DNA of 60,000 nt from Deinococcus sp. YIM 77859 (GCF_000745175.1 NZ_JQNI01000002.1:277501-337500), one strand, 5' to 3'. Counted from the stretch's first letter, positions 45,341 to 55,633 are shown. Program-made: numbers and translations. The notes: a model not told the origin generated them from the letters alone.

Positions 45341-45411
45341 GGATTCCGGCTCTAGCCCTTCGCCTCCGGGAAGGCGCCGAGGGCGAACCTCGTTCTGGAA
45401 TCCGTCCTTTT
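45341..45411 (+). terminator. branched hairpin with T-run after GNAT gene
   Basis: GGATTCC (45341-45347) pairs with GGAATCC (45397-45403), enclosing nested stems around CGCCT/AGGCG and CCCT/AGGG; CCTTTTC follows. This looks like an intrinsic terminator of unusual size. Confidence 0.55.
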
Positions 45412-45437
45412 CCCGCTGCTCTGGTTGCGCCGCTGCT

Positions 45438-46502
<1,065 letters not shown>

Positions 46503-46562
46503 CGGGGGGGATTGTAGCAGGGGCGCGCTCCTCCAAAGGCACCCACCGGGCCAGCGGGAGAG

Positions 46563-46568
46563 TACAGT
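46563..46568 (+). promoter_or_regulatory. -10 element of PpiC gene, leaderless type
   Basis: TACAGT ends 6 bases before the ATG at 46575 and directly abuts an in-frame ATG at 46569, which favours 46575 as the real start. Confidence 0.5.
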
Positions 46569-46574
46569 ATGAGG

Positions 46575-47582
46575 ATGAAACAGAGCCTCTTGACGCTCGC
46601 GCTTCTGTTTGGCGGCGCGGCCCTTGCGCAGACCCCTGCTCCCACGACGCCCGTGCCCGCTGCGCCGGCGCCGGCGGCTCCGGCTGCACCCGCAACCCCT
46701 GCGGCACAGTCGCCCGTGGTCGCGCGGGTCGGCACCGAGACCTATACCCTCGCGGATTTTGACCGAGCCTTCCGAATCGCGGTGGCGCGGGTATTGAACG
46801 CGCAGGGCGTGCCGTACTCGGCCGACATGCTCGCGGAGTTTGCCGAAGCCCGCGCTGAGTACCTGGGGCAGTTCGCCCGTGACCGCGCGGTGTACCAACT
46901 CGCGCGCCGGGGGACCCAGGTGACCGCGGCGCAGATTGACGAGCAGGTCGCCAAGGCCCGAGCAGACTTCGCCAGCGACGCTGAATTTACCGAAGCGCTC
47001 AAAGCGACCGGTTTTGAAAGCGTGGCCGAGCTGCGCGCGGAGTTGGAGCGGCAGGCCGTGGTGCAGGCCTACCTCGCTGCCCTCAAGGACCGCTTTCAGT
47101 TCGGAGACGCGCTCGTGCAGAGCTTTTACAACCTCAACCGCGCCGCTCTGACCCGTCCTGCGCAGGCCTGCGCCAAGCACATTCTGGTCAAGACGCAGGC
47201 GGAAGCGCAGGCCATTTTGCAGGGCGTTCAGGGCGGCGCGGATTTCGCCCGGCTCGCGCAGGAAAAGAGCCAGGACCCCGGCAGCGCCCAGGAGGGTGGC
47301 GATCTGGGCTGCTTCGAGCCCGGTGAGACCGTCGCGGCCTTTGACCGGGTCGCCTTTGGTGCCCCCCTCAACCAACCGCAACTCGTGCAGACCGAGTACG
47401 GCTGGCATGTGCTTGTGGTCACGAGGCGCCAGGAGGCGGGTTTGGCACCCCTGGCCGAAGTCGCTCCCCTGATTCGTGAGCAGCTCGCGCGTGACGCCGC
47501 TCAGAAGTACCTCGACGCGCAGATCGCTCGGCTGAACATTCAGACGAATCCAGCCGGAGTGACCTCACCTCCTGGCCGCTGA
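46575..47582 (+). CDS. exported PpiC/SurA-like peptidyl-prolyl isomerase
   Basis: Envelope foldase of 335 residues. The signal peptide KQSLLTLALLFGGAALAQ is followed by a Pro/Ala-rich linker and a SurA-N-like helical region (about 60-185). A parvulin domain at about 195-295 carries CAKHILVKTQAEAQAIL, the GSAQEGGDLGCFEPGE loop and YGWHVLVVTRR. It probably assists folding of exported proteins. Start 46575 is preferred over 46569 because the TACAGT motif then has the usual 6-base spacing. It is convergent with argJ. Confidence 0.9.
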   Translation: MKQSLLTLALLFGGAALAQTPAPTTPVPAAPAPAAPAAPATPAAQSPVVARVGTETYTLADFDRAFRIAVARVLNAQGVPYSADMLAEFAEARAEYLGQFARDRAVYQLARRGTQVTAAQIDEQVAKARADFASDAEFTEALKATGFESVAELRAELERQAVVQAYLAALKDRFQFGDALVQSFYNLNRAALTRPAQACAKHILVKTQAEAQAILQGVQGGADFARLAQEKSQDPGSAQEGGDLGCFEPGETVAAFDRVAFGAPLNQPQLVQTEYGWHVLVVTRRQEAGLAPLAEVAPLIREQLARDAAQKYLDAQIARLNIQTNPAGVTSPPGR

Positions 47583-47602
47583 CCCTTCCCCCGGCCTCCC
47601 CT

Positions 47603-48766
47603 TCAGGTCGTGTAGTCGGCGTTGATCCGCACGTACTCGGCGCTGAGGTCGCAGCCCCAGGCTTCGCCCTCCGCGTTCCCCACCCCGAGGTTGACCGCAA
47701 AGACCACCTCCGGGGCGTTCATGCTCGCGCTGACCTGCGCGGCGTCGTAGGGGAGGGGTTTTCCGGCGAAGACAGGAATGCCCTGTACCGCCACCGTCAG
47801 GCGCTCGATGGCGACGGCTGCTCCGCTCCGCCCCACCGCCATAATGACGCGGCCCCAGTTCGGGTCGTTGCCGTGCACGGCGCTTTTGAGCAGCGGCGAA
47901 ACGCAGCAGGTTCGCGCGGCGGCAAGCGCCTCGGCCTCGCTGCGGGCGCCCGTGACCTGCACGGTCAGCAGCTTGGTCGCGCCCTCTCCATCGGCGGCGA
48001 TCTGCCGAGCGAGGTCGCGCAGCACGCGTTCGAGCGCAGTGAGAAACTCTGCCGGGTCCACCTCGCCCGCCTGGCCGTTGGCCAGCACCAGCGCCATGTC
48101 GTTGGTGCTGGTATCGCCGTCTACCGTGACGGCATTGAAGGTTCGGTTCACGATCCCGGGAAAGGCGGCTCGCAGCACCGCCTGATCGACCTGCGCGTCA
48201 CTCAAGGCAAAGGCGAACATGGTCGCCATATCCGGGTGAATCATGCCGCTGCCCTTGGCGGTACCGACGATGCGCGCGCCCGTGCTGAGGGTGGCGTGGG
48301 CCGTCTTGGGCCGCGTGTCCGTCGTCATGATCGCCGAGGCGAAAGGCAGGGCATCCGGCCCCAGCGCGCCGGGCAGACGTTCGAGGCCGCCGAGCACCCG
48401 GTCCATCGGCAGCAGGTGCCCGATGATGCCGGTGCTGGCGGTGAGGACGGCCTGCGCGTCCACGTTCAGGACACGGCCTAGGGCCTGCGCAATGGCCGCG
48501 TTGTCCCGTGCGCCCTGCTGCCCGGTGGCTGCATTGGCGTTTCCGGCGTTCACCACCAGGGCCCGCACCGGTCCGCCCTGCGCGTACACCTCACGGTTTC
48601 GCGTCACACAGGCGGCGGCCGTCGTGCTGCGCGTGCCGGCAAAGGCCCAGACGCAGGGTGCGTCGCTGACCACACAGCTCAGGTCCGTTCGGCCGCTGGG
48701 TTTGATGCCCGCAGCCAGCGCCGCCGCCCTGAATCCCTGGGGAAACTTCAGTCCACTCGCTGTCAT
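47603..48766 (-). CDS. argJ: glutamate N-acetyltransferase / amino-acid N-acetyltransferase
   Basis: Arginine-biosynthesis enzyme that moves the acetyl group from N-acetylornithine to glutamate, and in bifunctional forms also makes N-acetylglutamate. The 387-residue precursor shows GFRAAALAAGIKPSGRTDL, VVNAGNANAATGQQG near residue 70, and the autocleavage site in GSGMIHPDMATMFAF, where the Thr of MATM becomes the new N-terminal nucleophile. The C-terminal DPNWGRVIMAVGRSG is typical. No other arg gene is nearby. The ATG is preceded by TAGGAT at 6 bases. Confidence 0.95.
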   Translation of the reverse strand: MTASGLKFPQGFRAAALAAGIKPSGRTDLSCVVSDAPCVWAFAGTRSTTAAACVTRNREVYAQGGPVRALVVNAGNANAATGQQGARDNAAIAQALGRVLNVDAQAVLTASTGIIGHLLPMDRVLGGLERLPGALGPDALPFASAIMTTDTRPKTAHATLSTGARIVGTAKGSGMIHPDMATMFAFALSDAQVDQAVLRAAFPGIVNRTFNAVTVDGDTSTNDMALVLANGQAGEVDPAEFLTALERVLRDLARQIAADGEGATKLLTVQVTGARSEAEALAAARTCCVSPLLKSAVHGNDPNWGRVIMAVGRSGAAVAIERLTVAVQGIPVFAGKPLPYDAAQVSASMNAPEVVFAVNLGVGNAEGEAWGCDLSAEYVRINADYTT

Positions 48767-48772
48767 GGGCGC

Positions 48773-48778
48773 ATCCTA
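48773..48778 (-). promoter_or_regulatory. -10 element of argJ, leaderless type
   Basis: On the minus strand TAGGAT ends 6 bases before the argJ ATG at 48766. Confidence 0.6.
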
Positions 48779-48837
48779 CGCGCATCCTGGGCGCAGAACG
48801 CTGACCCACCGGCTCCGAGGGTGTTCCCAAGCTGAGC

Positions 48838-48843
48838 TACCCT
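48838..48843 (+). promoter_or_regulatory. -10 element of SDR gene, leaderless type
   Basis: TACCCT ends 6 bases before the ATG at 48850; a divergent leaderless promoter for argJ lies 60 bases away. Confidence 0.6.
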
Positions 48844-48849
48844 GTTCCC

Positions 48850-49566
48850 ATGACGATGCGGGACAGAGCGCTGCGCGGCCGGGTGATCGCGGTGACCGGA
48901 GCGAGCAAGGGAATCGGGTGGGCGGTGACCCAGGCACTCACGGCCCAGGGCGCGCGGGTGATCGCGGGAGCGCGGGACGTGGGCGGCCTTCAGCTGGACG
49001 GTGCCGAGTTTTGGAGGCTCGACGTGACCGACGAGGCGAGCGTGGACGCTTTTGCGCGGGCTGCGGTGCGGGCGGGCGTGGACGCCCTCGTGAACAACGC
49101 CGGAGTGGGTTCCTTCCAGCCGGTCGAGGAGATCACCCCCGCGGAATACCGCCGGGTGATGGACACGAACGTCTTGGGCACGCTGCTCGTCACACGCGGT
49201 CTCATCCCGCACTTTCGCGAGCGGTATGCACGGGGCGAGGGTTCACAGGTGGTGAACGTGACCAGCGACGTCTCGGCGCGGACCTTTGCGGGCGGCGCGC
49301 TCTATACGGCCAGCAAGTACGCGCAGCGGGCGGTGACCCAGGCCCTCGCCTATGAGGGGCGGGCGTACGGCCTGCGGGTCACCGAAATCCGGCCCGGCAT
49401 GGTGGACACCTTTTTTGCGGGCAGCGTGCAGGGGGCTGCGCACAAGGCGGGCTGGTTGCGGCCGGACGATGTGGCGGACGCCGTGCTGTACGCCCTGACT
49501 GCTCCTTTGCATGCCCGTATCGATGAGGTGTTGCTGCACCCGGTCGAGCAGGACGTGGTGTTCTGA
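48850..49566 (+). CDS. short-chain dehydrogenase/reductase (SDR)
   Basis: Classical SDR of 238 residues. The cofactor motif TGASKGIG lies near residue 17, NNAGVG near 81, and the catalytic Tyr and Lys in [11 protein letters not shown] near 151; the serine of the active-site tetrad is in VNVTSDVS. The alcohol or keto substrate cannot be inferred. The leaderless-type promoter is shared back-to-back with argJ. Confidence 0.9.
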   Translation: MTMRDRALRGRVIAVTGASKGIGWAVTQALTAQGARVIAGARDVGGLQLDGAEFWRLDVTDEASVDAFARAAVRAGVDALVNNAGVGSFQPVEEITPAEYRRVMDTNVLGTLLVTRGLIPHFRERYARGEGSQVVNVTSDVSARTFAGGALYTASKYAQRAVTQALAYEGRAYGLRVTEIRPGMVDTFFAGSVQGAAHKAGWLRPDDVADAVLYALTAPLHARIDEVLLHPVEQDVVF

Positions 49567-49729
49567 CCCCCGTGCCCTAGACGAGCGGCGTTCCTGGGCC
49601 TTCTGCTATCCTCGCAGGGCCCGGTGTTGTCTAGCCCTGTGCTGAATATCCGCTGACAGAGGGCGGAGAGGCTTATCCTACCTGGCCTTTTTGGTTCTCC
49701 CCTCAGTCAGGCCACTTTCAGGAGATCTG

Positions 49730-52700
49730 ATGAAACCATCCCTACTGCTGCTCTCTGCTGCCCTGCTGCTTTCTGCCTGCTCCTCCGGTCCCCAGAGCCC
49801 TGGGGCCGCGAAAGGGAAGGCGCTTATTCAGGTTCTCTCGCTGCCCGCCGAGGTGCAGCAGGTGACCCTGGAGGTACGCGGTACCGATGAGAACACCCGG
49901 AACGAGGCTCGTTCCCTCACGGCGACCCTCACGGGCGGTACCGCCACCTTTACGGTGCCCGATCTGGTCAAGGGGGCCTATACCCTGACGGCGCGTGCCT
50001 ACGACGGGACCGATGCGGAAAAGGTGGTGCTGTACAAGGGGAGCCGCCAGGTCACCTTTGCGGACGAGCAGCCCATCAACCTGAGGATCAACCGCATCAC
50101 GAGCGCCATTCAGGTGACGGTTGCGGGCGTGACGGCCAAGAGCAACGTGCTGATCGCCAAGGCTGGAGCGCTGGAGGCCCGCTTGATCGGGAATGGCGAC
50201 ACCGCCTCGGGCACCCTGCGGGGCATTCCTACGGGCCGCGCGGTCAGGGTGATCGTCGAGGGTCGGGACAGCGGCGGCACCCTGCAGCAGCAGGGCACGG
50301 CCACGCTTCGTCTGAGCGAGGAGGACGGAAGGGTCAGCGTGGGCCTGACCGACGTCGTGAACGCCACGGCCCCGGCGGTGCCCACCCTCAGTGGCGCGGA
50401 CACCGTCAAGAAGGGGGAGGCCTACACCCTGAACATCGCGGCGCGGCAGGCGGACGCCAGCGCCTCGCTCAAGACGGTCACCGTGGATTGGGGAGACGGG
50501 AGCACCCAGACCATCCCGCTCAGCGGGCAGGAGGCCGAGGTGCACCCCACCCACGTCTACACGGCGCCCGGTCCCCGCAGCATCAGCGTCACGGTCACCA
50601 ACACGGCGAATCTCAGCAGCACGGCGGGCAACACGGTCAACGTGCTCGACACCACGACCGGGAATGTGACGGTGGAGACCGGCGCGGAGGTCGCCCCGCT
50701 TCATCTCACCGTGACGGACGTGGAGGCGGAGCGGGTGACGGCGACCATCACCGCACCCCAAGACAGTTTGGGGACCGCCAGCCTGCGGGCACAGGACCTC
50801 CAAAAGAGCTACGCCCTCGAGCTCGTTCCGCGTGGAAATGGCACCTGGAGCGGCGCGCTGAGCCTCCCCGTGGGGTACGCGTACACGGTGCAGCCCCACG
50901 CCATCGCGGGGGAGCAGGTCCGCGAGGGTCAGAGCCGCACCTTGACCGTCCTCCCGGAGGGCACCTCTGCATCCTTGGCCTTTGGCGGTGACGCGGCGCC
51001 CACCTGTCCCGCCGCCACCATCACCAACATCGGGGCCGTGCAGGGCAATGGCGCGACCAGTCCGCTGGTGGGTCAGACCGTCACGGTGCGCGGGGTCGTG
51101 ACCAGCGACTTCCAGGCGGGTCTGGGAGGATTTTTTGTTCAGGAGATCGCGCCGGACAACGACCCGGCCACCAGTGACGGCCTCTTCGTGTATACCGGCC
51201 CCACGGCCCGGCAGGTCCAGGTGGGGGACGTCGTGCAGGTGGGCGGCACCGTGAGGGAGTATCGCGGCAGCAGCGACAAGCAGCCGGGCACGGCCACCCA
51301 GCTCGACACCCTGACCCTTTTCCAGAAGTGCAGCGGCACCCAGGTCGTCAAACCCGTCACCCTGAGCTTCCCGCTGAATACGCTTGACCAGCTCGAACAG
51401 TACGAAAACATGCTCGTTACCATCCCGCAGCCGATGACGGTGACCGACAACTATGGGTACGGGCGCTACGGCGAACTCGGCTTGTCGAGTGGGGGGCGCC
51501 TCTTTGTCCCCACCAACGGCAACGCGCCCAGCGAGACGGCAGCCAGCCAAGCCCTGCGCCGCATCGTGCTCAATGATGGCAGCAACGTGCAGAACCCCGC
51601 GGCTCTGCCCTACCTGAACGCCTCCGGCACCCGCCGTACCGGCGATACCGTCCAAAACCTGACCGGCGTGCTGCGCTACGCGAACGACACCTTTAAAATC
51701 GAGCCCACCGTCACCCCTCAGTTCACCGACGCCAATCCCCGTTCGGCGACGCCCAAACCCGTCGGTGGCCGCCTGCGGGTGGCCGGCGCGAACGTCCTGA
51801 ATTACTTCATCACCTTTGGCGGCAGCACCGACCGTGGCGCGAACAACGCCTATGAGTTCGGGCGCCAGCAGGCCAAGATCGTCAGCACCCTGCTCGGCTT
51901 AAAGGCCGACGTGATCTCGCTGATGGAGATCCAGAACAATGGGGACGCCGCGCTTGAAGACCTTGTCGCGGCCCTCAACAGGGCGGCCGGGGCAGGCACC
52001 TATGCGGCCGTCAAGACCGGTCAGCTCGGCAGTGACGCCATCACGGTCGCCCTCATCTACCGGCCTGACCGCGTCACCCCCGTGGGGAACTTCCTCGCCG
52101 ACACCGCGTCCATCAATGACCGGCCACCCGTCGCGCAGACCTTCCGCGAGAACGCGACGGGAGAAGTGTTCAGCGTGATCGCCAACCACTTCAAGAGCAA
52201 GGGCAGCTGCCCCACCAGCGGCGACACCGATCAGGGCCAGGGCTGCTGGAACTTCAAGCGCGTGGCGCAGGCCCAGGCGCTCCTCGACTTCGTGAAGACC
52301 GTGCAGGCCACGTCCGGTGACCCCGACGTGCTGCTGCTGGGTGACCTGAACGCCTACGGCGACGAGGATCCCATCAAGACCCTGATCTCAGGTGGCTTTG
52401 AGAGCCTGAACAGACGTATTCCCGCCGAGGACCGCTACTCCTACCAGTTCGGCGGCCAGTTCGGGTATCTGGATCACGCCCTGGCCAGTGCCTCCCTGAG
52501 CGGCCAGGTCACCGGCATCACCGAGTGGCACGTCAACAGCGACGAACCCACCTTCCTCGACTACAACGTCGAATACAAGAACAACCCCAACTGCAAGACG
52601 AGCACCTGCACCACCCCTGATCTGTACCAGCCCGACGCCTTTCGCTCGAGCGACCACGATCCGGTTCTGGTCGGCTTGGACCTCAAGGGAGGCGGCACGA

Positions 52701-53524
52701 CCAGCCCGGTCCCCAGTGTTGCCCTCACGCCCGGGACGGCCACGGTCACCGCTGTCGCCGGCGCTCCCGCCGTGACCCGCACCTTTACGGCCACCGCACA
52801 GAACGTGACCGGTGCCCTGACCGTCACCGTCACGCCCCAGAACGGCGCGCCCCCCCTGGTCACCGCGCCTGCCACAGTGACCAGCGGTCAGCCCTTTGAC
52901 GTGACCGTCACGGCACCGGAGGGCACCACGGCCGGTACCTACAGCTACGAGCTGAAGGCAGCCGGCGGCGACGTGAGCGGCAAGGCGACGCTGACGGTGA
53001 CCGTGCAGGCCCCGCCCGCAACGAACACCGCCGACCTGTACTTCAGCGAGTACGTGGAAGGGAGCGGCAGCAACAAGGCGATCGAGCTCTACAACCCGAC
53101 CGGGCAGGCCGTGAACCTGGGCGACTACACGGTCGAGCTCTACACCAACGGCGCTGCTGCGCCGACCAACACCGTCACCTTGAGTGGCACACTGGCGGCG
53201 GGCAGCACCTTTGTGATCGTGAATGCTTCGGCGGTTCAGGCCCTCAAGGACAAGGGGCAGCTTCTTCAGAGCTCGGTGACCTCTTTCAATGGGGATGACG
53301 CCCTCGTTCTGAAGAAGAATGGCGTGGTGATCGACACCTTCGGGCAGGTCGGCTTTGACCCCGGCAGCGCTTGGATTTCCGGCGACGTCACCACGCTTGA
53401 CCGCACCCTGCGCCGCAAGACCAGCGTGACCACCGGCGACCCCAATCCCAGTGACCCCTTCGACCCCGCCGCCCAGTGGGACGTGTTTCCTACCGACACC
53501 TTTGACGGTCTGGGCACCCGCTGA
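49730..53524 (+). CDS. NucH/ExeM-like extracellular nuclease lipoprotein with lamin-tail domain
   Basis: Very large envelope protein of 1264 residues. The lipobox LLLSAC places the lipid anchor at Cys17. In order come beta-sandwich repeats (about 25-240), a PKD-like domain (about 245-305), further strands, and a YhcR-type OB-fold (about 425-520, TVRGVVTSDFQAGLGGFFVQE). An endonuclease/exonuclease/phosphatase domain (about 677-985) follows with its catalytic residues in VISLMEIQNN, LLLGDLNAYGDEDP and SSDHDPVLVG. It ends with an Ig-like module and a C-terminal lamin-tail domain (about 1095-1264). It probably degrades extracellular DNA for nutrition or for biofilm control. ATG 49730 follows AGGAG. 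Two Cys pairs in the nuclease domain suggest disulfides. Confidence 0.9.
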   Translation: MKPSLLLLSAALLLSACSSGPQSPGAAKGKALIQVLSLPAEVQQVTLEVRGTDENTRNEARSLTATLTGGTATFTVPDLVKGAYTLTARAYDGTDAEKVVLYKGSRQVTFADEQPINLRINRITSAIQVTVAGVTAKSNVLIAKAGALEARLIGNGDTASGTLRGIPTGRAVRVIVEGRDSGGTLQQQGTATLRLSEEDGRVSVGLTDVVNATAPAVPTLSGADTVKKGEAYTLNIAARQADASASLKTVTVDWGDGSTQTIPLSGQEAEVHPTHVYTAPGPRSISVTVTNTANLSSTAGNTVNVLDTTTGNVTVETGAEVAPLHLTVTDVEAERVTATITAPQDSLGTASLRAQDLQKSYALELVPRGNGTWSGALSLPVGYAYTVQPHAIAGEQVREGQSRTLTVLPEGTSASLAFGGDAAPTCPAATITNIGAVQGNGATSPLVGQTVTVRGVVTSDFQAGLGGFFVQEIAPDNDPATSDGLFVYTGPTARQVQVGDVVQVGGTVREYRGSSDKQPGTATQLDTLTLFQKCSGTQVVKPVTLSFPLNTLDQLEQYENMLVTIPQPMTVTDNYGYGRYGELGLSSGGRLFVPTNGNAPSETAASQALRRIVLNDGSNVQNPAALPYLNASGTRRTGDTVQNLTGVLRYANDTFKIEPTVTPQFTDANPRSATPKPVGGRLRVAGANVLNYFITFGGSTDRGANNAYEFGRQQAKIVSTLLGLKADVISLMEIQNNGDAALEDLVAALNRAAGAGTYAAVKTGQLGSDAITVALIYRPDRVTPVGNFLADTASINDRPPVAQTFRENATGEVFSVIANHFKSKGSCPTSGDTDQGQGCWNFKRVAQAQALLDFVKTVQATSGDPDVLLLGDLNAYGDEDPIKTLISGGFESLNRRIPAEDRYSYQFGGQFGYLDHALASASLSGQVTGITEWHVNSDEPTFLDYNVEYKNNPNCKTSTCTTPDLYQPDAFRSSDHDPVLVGLDLKGGGTTSPVPSVALTPGTATVTAVAGAPAVTRTFTATAQNVTGALTVTVTPQNGAPPLVTAPATVTSGQPFDVTVTAPEGTTAGTYSYELKAAGGDVSGKATLTVTVQAPPATNTADLYFSEYVEGSGSNKAIELYNPTGQAVNLGDYTVELYTNGAAAPTNTVTLSGTLAAGSTFVIVNASAVQALKDKGQLLQSSVTSFNGDDALVLKKNGVVIDTFGQVGFDPGSAWISGDVTTLDRTLRRKTSVTTGDPNPSDPFDPAAQWDVFPTDTFDGLGTR

Positions 53525-53566
53525 TCCAAATTCCGGCTCCTCCGTTCGCCCCTTTTCCTTCTCCGG

Positions 53567-53596
53567 CCGCCCTGCCCTGTTCGGTGGGGCGGTTTT
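53567..53596 (+). terminator. intrinsic terminator of the nuclease gene
   Basis: CCGCCCTGCC pairs with GGTGGGGCGG (two G-T pairs) around a short loop, followed directly by TTTT. The next gene's -10 hexamer begins 2 bases after the T-run. Confidence 0.8.
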
Positions 53597-53597
53597 C

Positions 53598-53603
53598 TAT
53601 GCT
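53598..53603 (+). promoter_or_regulatory. -10 element of pyrophosphatase-like gene, leaderless type
   Basis: TATGCT ends 6 bases before the ATG at 53610, immediately behind the preceding terminator. Confidence 0.65.
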
Positions 53604-53609
53604 GCGACC

Positions 53610-53954
53610 ATGAAACCAGACCTCATCCCCTTTCTGGGCAGAACGGTACGTGTGATGGTGGATCGCCCGCTTGGCTCCCGCCACCCGCGCTGGCCGGACC
53701 TCGTGTACCCGGTCAACTACGGCGAACTGCCCGGCACACGGGGCGGTGATGGCCAGCCGCTGGACGCCTATCTGTTGGGCTGGGACGTGCCGGTACGGGA
53801 GGCAGAAGGCGTGGTGACGGCGGTGCTTGTCCGTCAGGATGACGTGGAGGACAAGCTGGTTGTGGTGCGGCCCGGTTGGGTGTGGCGTGACGAGGAGATC
53901 CTAAAGGCTGTCTCGTTTCAGGAGCAGTATTTTGACGTGCGGCTGCTGCGCTAG
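53610..53954 (+). CDS. compact inorganic pyrophosphatase-like protein
   Basis: Protein of 114 residues, much shorter than family I pyrophosphatases (about 175 or more). It keeps the PPase-like core YPVNYGELPGTRGGDGQPLDAY followed by LLGWDVPV, containing acidic residues in the positions used for metal binding. The canonical C-terminal half is missing. It may hydrolyse another phosphate ester or bind metal only. The start at ATG 53610 is fixed by TATGCT 6 bases upstream and by the terminator just before it. The stop codon TAG overlaps the -10 of the next gene. Confidence 0.7.
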   Translation: MKPDLIPFLGRTVRVMVDRPLGSRHPRWPDLVYPVNYGELPGTRGGDGQPLDAYLLGWDVPVREAEGVVTAVLVRQDDVEDKLVVVRPGWVWRDEEILKAVSFQEQYFDVRLLR

Positions 53955-53957
53955 CGT
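53952..53957 (+). promoter_or_regulatory. -10 element of second SDR gene overlapping a stop codon
   Basis: TAGCGT ends 7 bases before the ATG at 53965 and its first three bases are the stop codon of the preceding gene. Confidence 0.5.
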
Positions 53958-53964
53958 TTTGGCC

Positions 53965-54678
53965 ATGACGAATGCACACAGACCCGTGACGCTGATCACC
54001 GGGGCGACGGGCGGGATCGGCACGGCGCTCGCGCGGGCGCTGGCGGGCCAGCATAGCCTGATCTTGCAGGGACGGGACGCAGGGCGGCTTAGGGCGCTCG
54101 TCGCGGAGGTGGGCGGAACGCCGCTGCCGCTGGACCTCGCCCGGCCCGAGACCTTTGGGGCAGCGGTCGCCGGGTTGGGCCGCATCACGAACCTGGTTCA
54201 TAGTGCGGGAGTCGTGGAATTGGGCGCGGTGGCCGAGCAGGAGGACGAGGTGTGGACGCGTACCCTTGCGGTGAACGTGGTGGCCCCTGCCGCCCTGACG
54301 CGCGCCCTACTTCCTGGTGTACGGGCCGAGCGCGGCACGGTCGTCTTCATCAACAGCGGCGCGGGTCTGCGTGCCAACCCGGGCTGGGCGAGCTACGCGG
54401 CCAGCAAATTCGCCCTCAGGGCACTGGCGGACGCGCTGCGTGAGGAGGAGGCGCCGCACGGGGTTCGTGTGACCAGCGTCTATCCGGGCCGCACCGCCAC
54501 ACCCATGCAGCAGAAGGTCCGGGCGCAGGAGAACGCGGCGTACGATCCCCGCGCCTATGTGTCTCCCGAAACCGTGGCCGCGACCGTGCGCTTCGTGCTT
54601 GACGCCCCCCGTGACGCGGTCCTCACCGACGTGAGCGTACGTCCCGGTCCCCGCCGAGGTGAAGGTGCAGGCGTTTGA
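53965..54678 (+). CDS. short-chain dehydrogenase/reductase (SDR)
   Basis: SDR of 237 residues. The cofactor motif TGATGGIG lies near residue 13, VHSAGVV near 80, and the active-site pair in SYAASKFALRAL near 143. The Ser of the triad is in VFINSGAG. ATG 53965 follows TAGCGT by 7 bases; a GTG-type extension upstream reads through the end of the pyrophosphatase-like gene and is unlikely. The last 20 bases overlap the next gene, so the two form an operon of oxidoreductases. Confidence 0.88.
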   Translation: MTNAHRPVTLITGATGGIGTALARALAGQHSLILQGRDAGRLRALVAEVGGTPLPLDLARPETFGAAVAGLGRITNLVHSAGVVELGAVAEQEDEVWTRTLAVNVVAPAALTRALLPGVRAERGTVVFINSGAGLRANPGWASYAASKFALRALADALREEEAPHGVRVTSVYPGRTATPMQQKVRAQENAAYDPRAYVSPETVAATVRFVLDAPRDAVLTDVSVRPGPRRGEGAGV

Positions 54679-55627
54679 TGCCGTGGTGATCGGGGCAGGC
54701 CCGGCAGGCCTGAATGCCGCCTTGGTGCTGGGAGGCGCACGGCGCCGGGTGCTGCTGCTGGACGGCGGGCCCCCACGCAACGCCAAGGCCACCGCGGCCC
54801 ACGGGGTCTTCACACGTGACGGCGCGCCCCCAGTCTGCCTGAAGACGATCGGGCTGGAGGACCTTGCCCCGTACCCGGTGAGCGTGCTGCCCGGGGTGGC
54901 GCGCGAGGCCCGCGCTCTGCCGCAGGGGTTTGCGGTGCGGCATGATGGCGGCTGGGTCCAGGCCCGGCGTCTGCTTTTTGCCACTGGGGTCCGCGACATC
55001 CTGCCCAATGTCCCCGGCCTGCGCGAACGCTGGGGCCGCACCGTTCACCACTGCCCCTACTGTGACGGCTGGCCCAACCGTGAGGCGGCCCTGGGGGTGC
55101 TGGGCTCCGGTCAGGAGGGTCACCATCTCGCCCTCAGCGTGCGGGCCTGGTCCAAGCGCGTGACCCTGCTGACGGACGGCCCCGATGAGCTGACGGAAGA
55201 GCAGCGCGAGGACCTGGCCCGGGTCGGTGTTCCCATCTTCACGGGCCCCATCCTGCGCTTCGGTGGCGTGGACCGAGTGGACGTGCGGTTTCGCCGGGGC
55301 GGGCGGCTTACGCTGGATGCCGTTTTCCTGAATCCGACCCAGCAGCAGAACAGCACCTTGCCCGCGTCGCTCGGCTGCGAGCTCAACGAGAAAAGCCGCG
55401 TGGTGGTCAACGAGAACGGGATGACCAGCGTGCGCGGCGTATGGGCGGCGGGCGACATGACCGGCGCGCCCCAGTACGTCATGAGCGCCGCAGCAACCGG
55501 CATGATCGCCGCTGTCTCCCTGAACACCACCCTGATTCACGAAGACGTGCGGAAGTTCGGCGCAGCCTTTCACAAGTCGCCGGGTGAGGAGACGGGCGAG
55601 CCGCCCAGCGGGGGAGAAGCGTCCTGA
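54659..55627 (+). CDS. thioredoxin-reductase-like FAD oxidoreductase
   Basis: Flavoprotein of 322 residues. The N-terminal FAD motif VIGAGPAGLNAAL is at residues 9-21, a redox-active pair CPYC in VHHCPYCDGW near residue 139 and a second nucleotide site LGVLGSGQEG near 152 are intact, and the C-terminal FAD contact is GVWAAGDMTG near 264. Thioredoxin-reductase-like enzymes of this kind can also serve as disulfide oxidoreductases for other partners. The start at GTG 54659 overlaps the SDR by 20 bases; GTG 54665 is equally possible. No thioredoxin gene is adjacent. Confidence 0.85.
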   Translation: MKVQAFDAVVIGAGPAGLNAALVLGGARRRVLLLDGGPPRNAKATAAHGVFTRDGAPPVCLKTIGLEDLAPYPVSVLPGVAREARALPQGFAVRHDGGWVQARRLLFATGVRDILPNVPGLRERWGRTVHHCPYCDGWPNREAALGVLGSGQEGHHLALSVRAWSKRVTLLTDGPDELTEEQREDLARVGVPIFTGPILRFGGVDRVDVRFRRGGRLTLDAVFLNPTQQQNSTLPASLGCELNEKSRVVVNENGMTSVRGVWAAGDMTGAPQYVMSAAATGMIAAVSLNTTLIHEDVRKFGAAFHKSPGEETGEPPSGGEAS

Positions 55628-55633
55628 CCCTGC

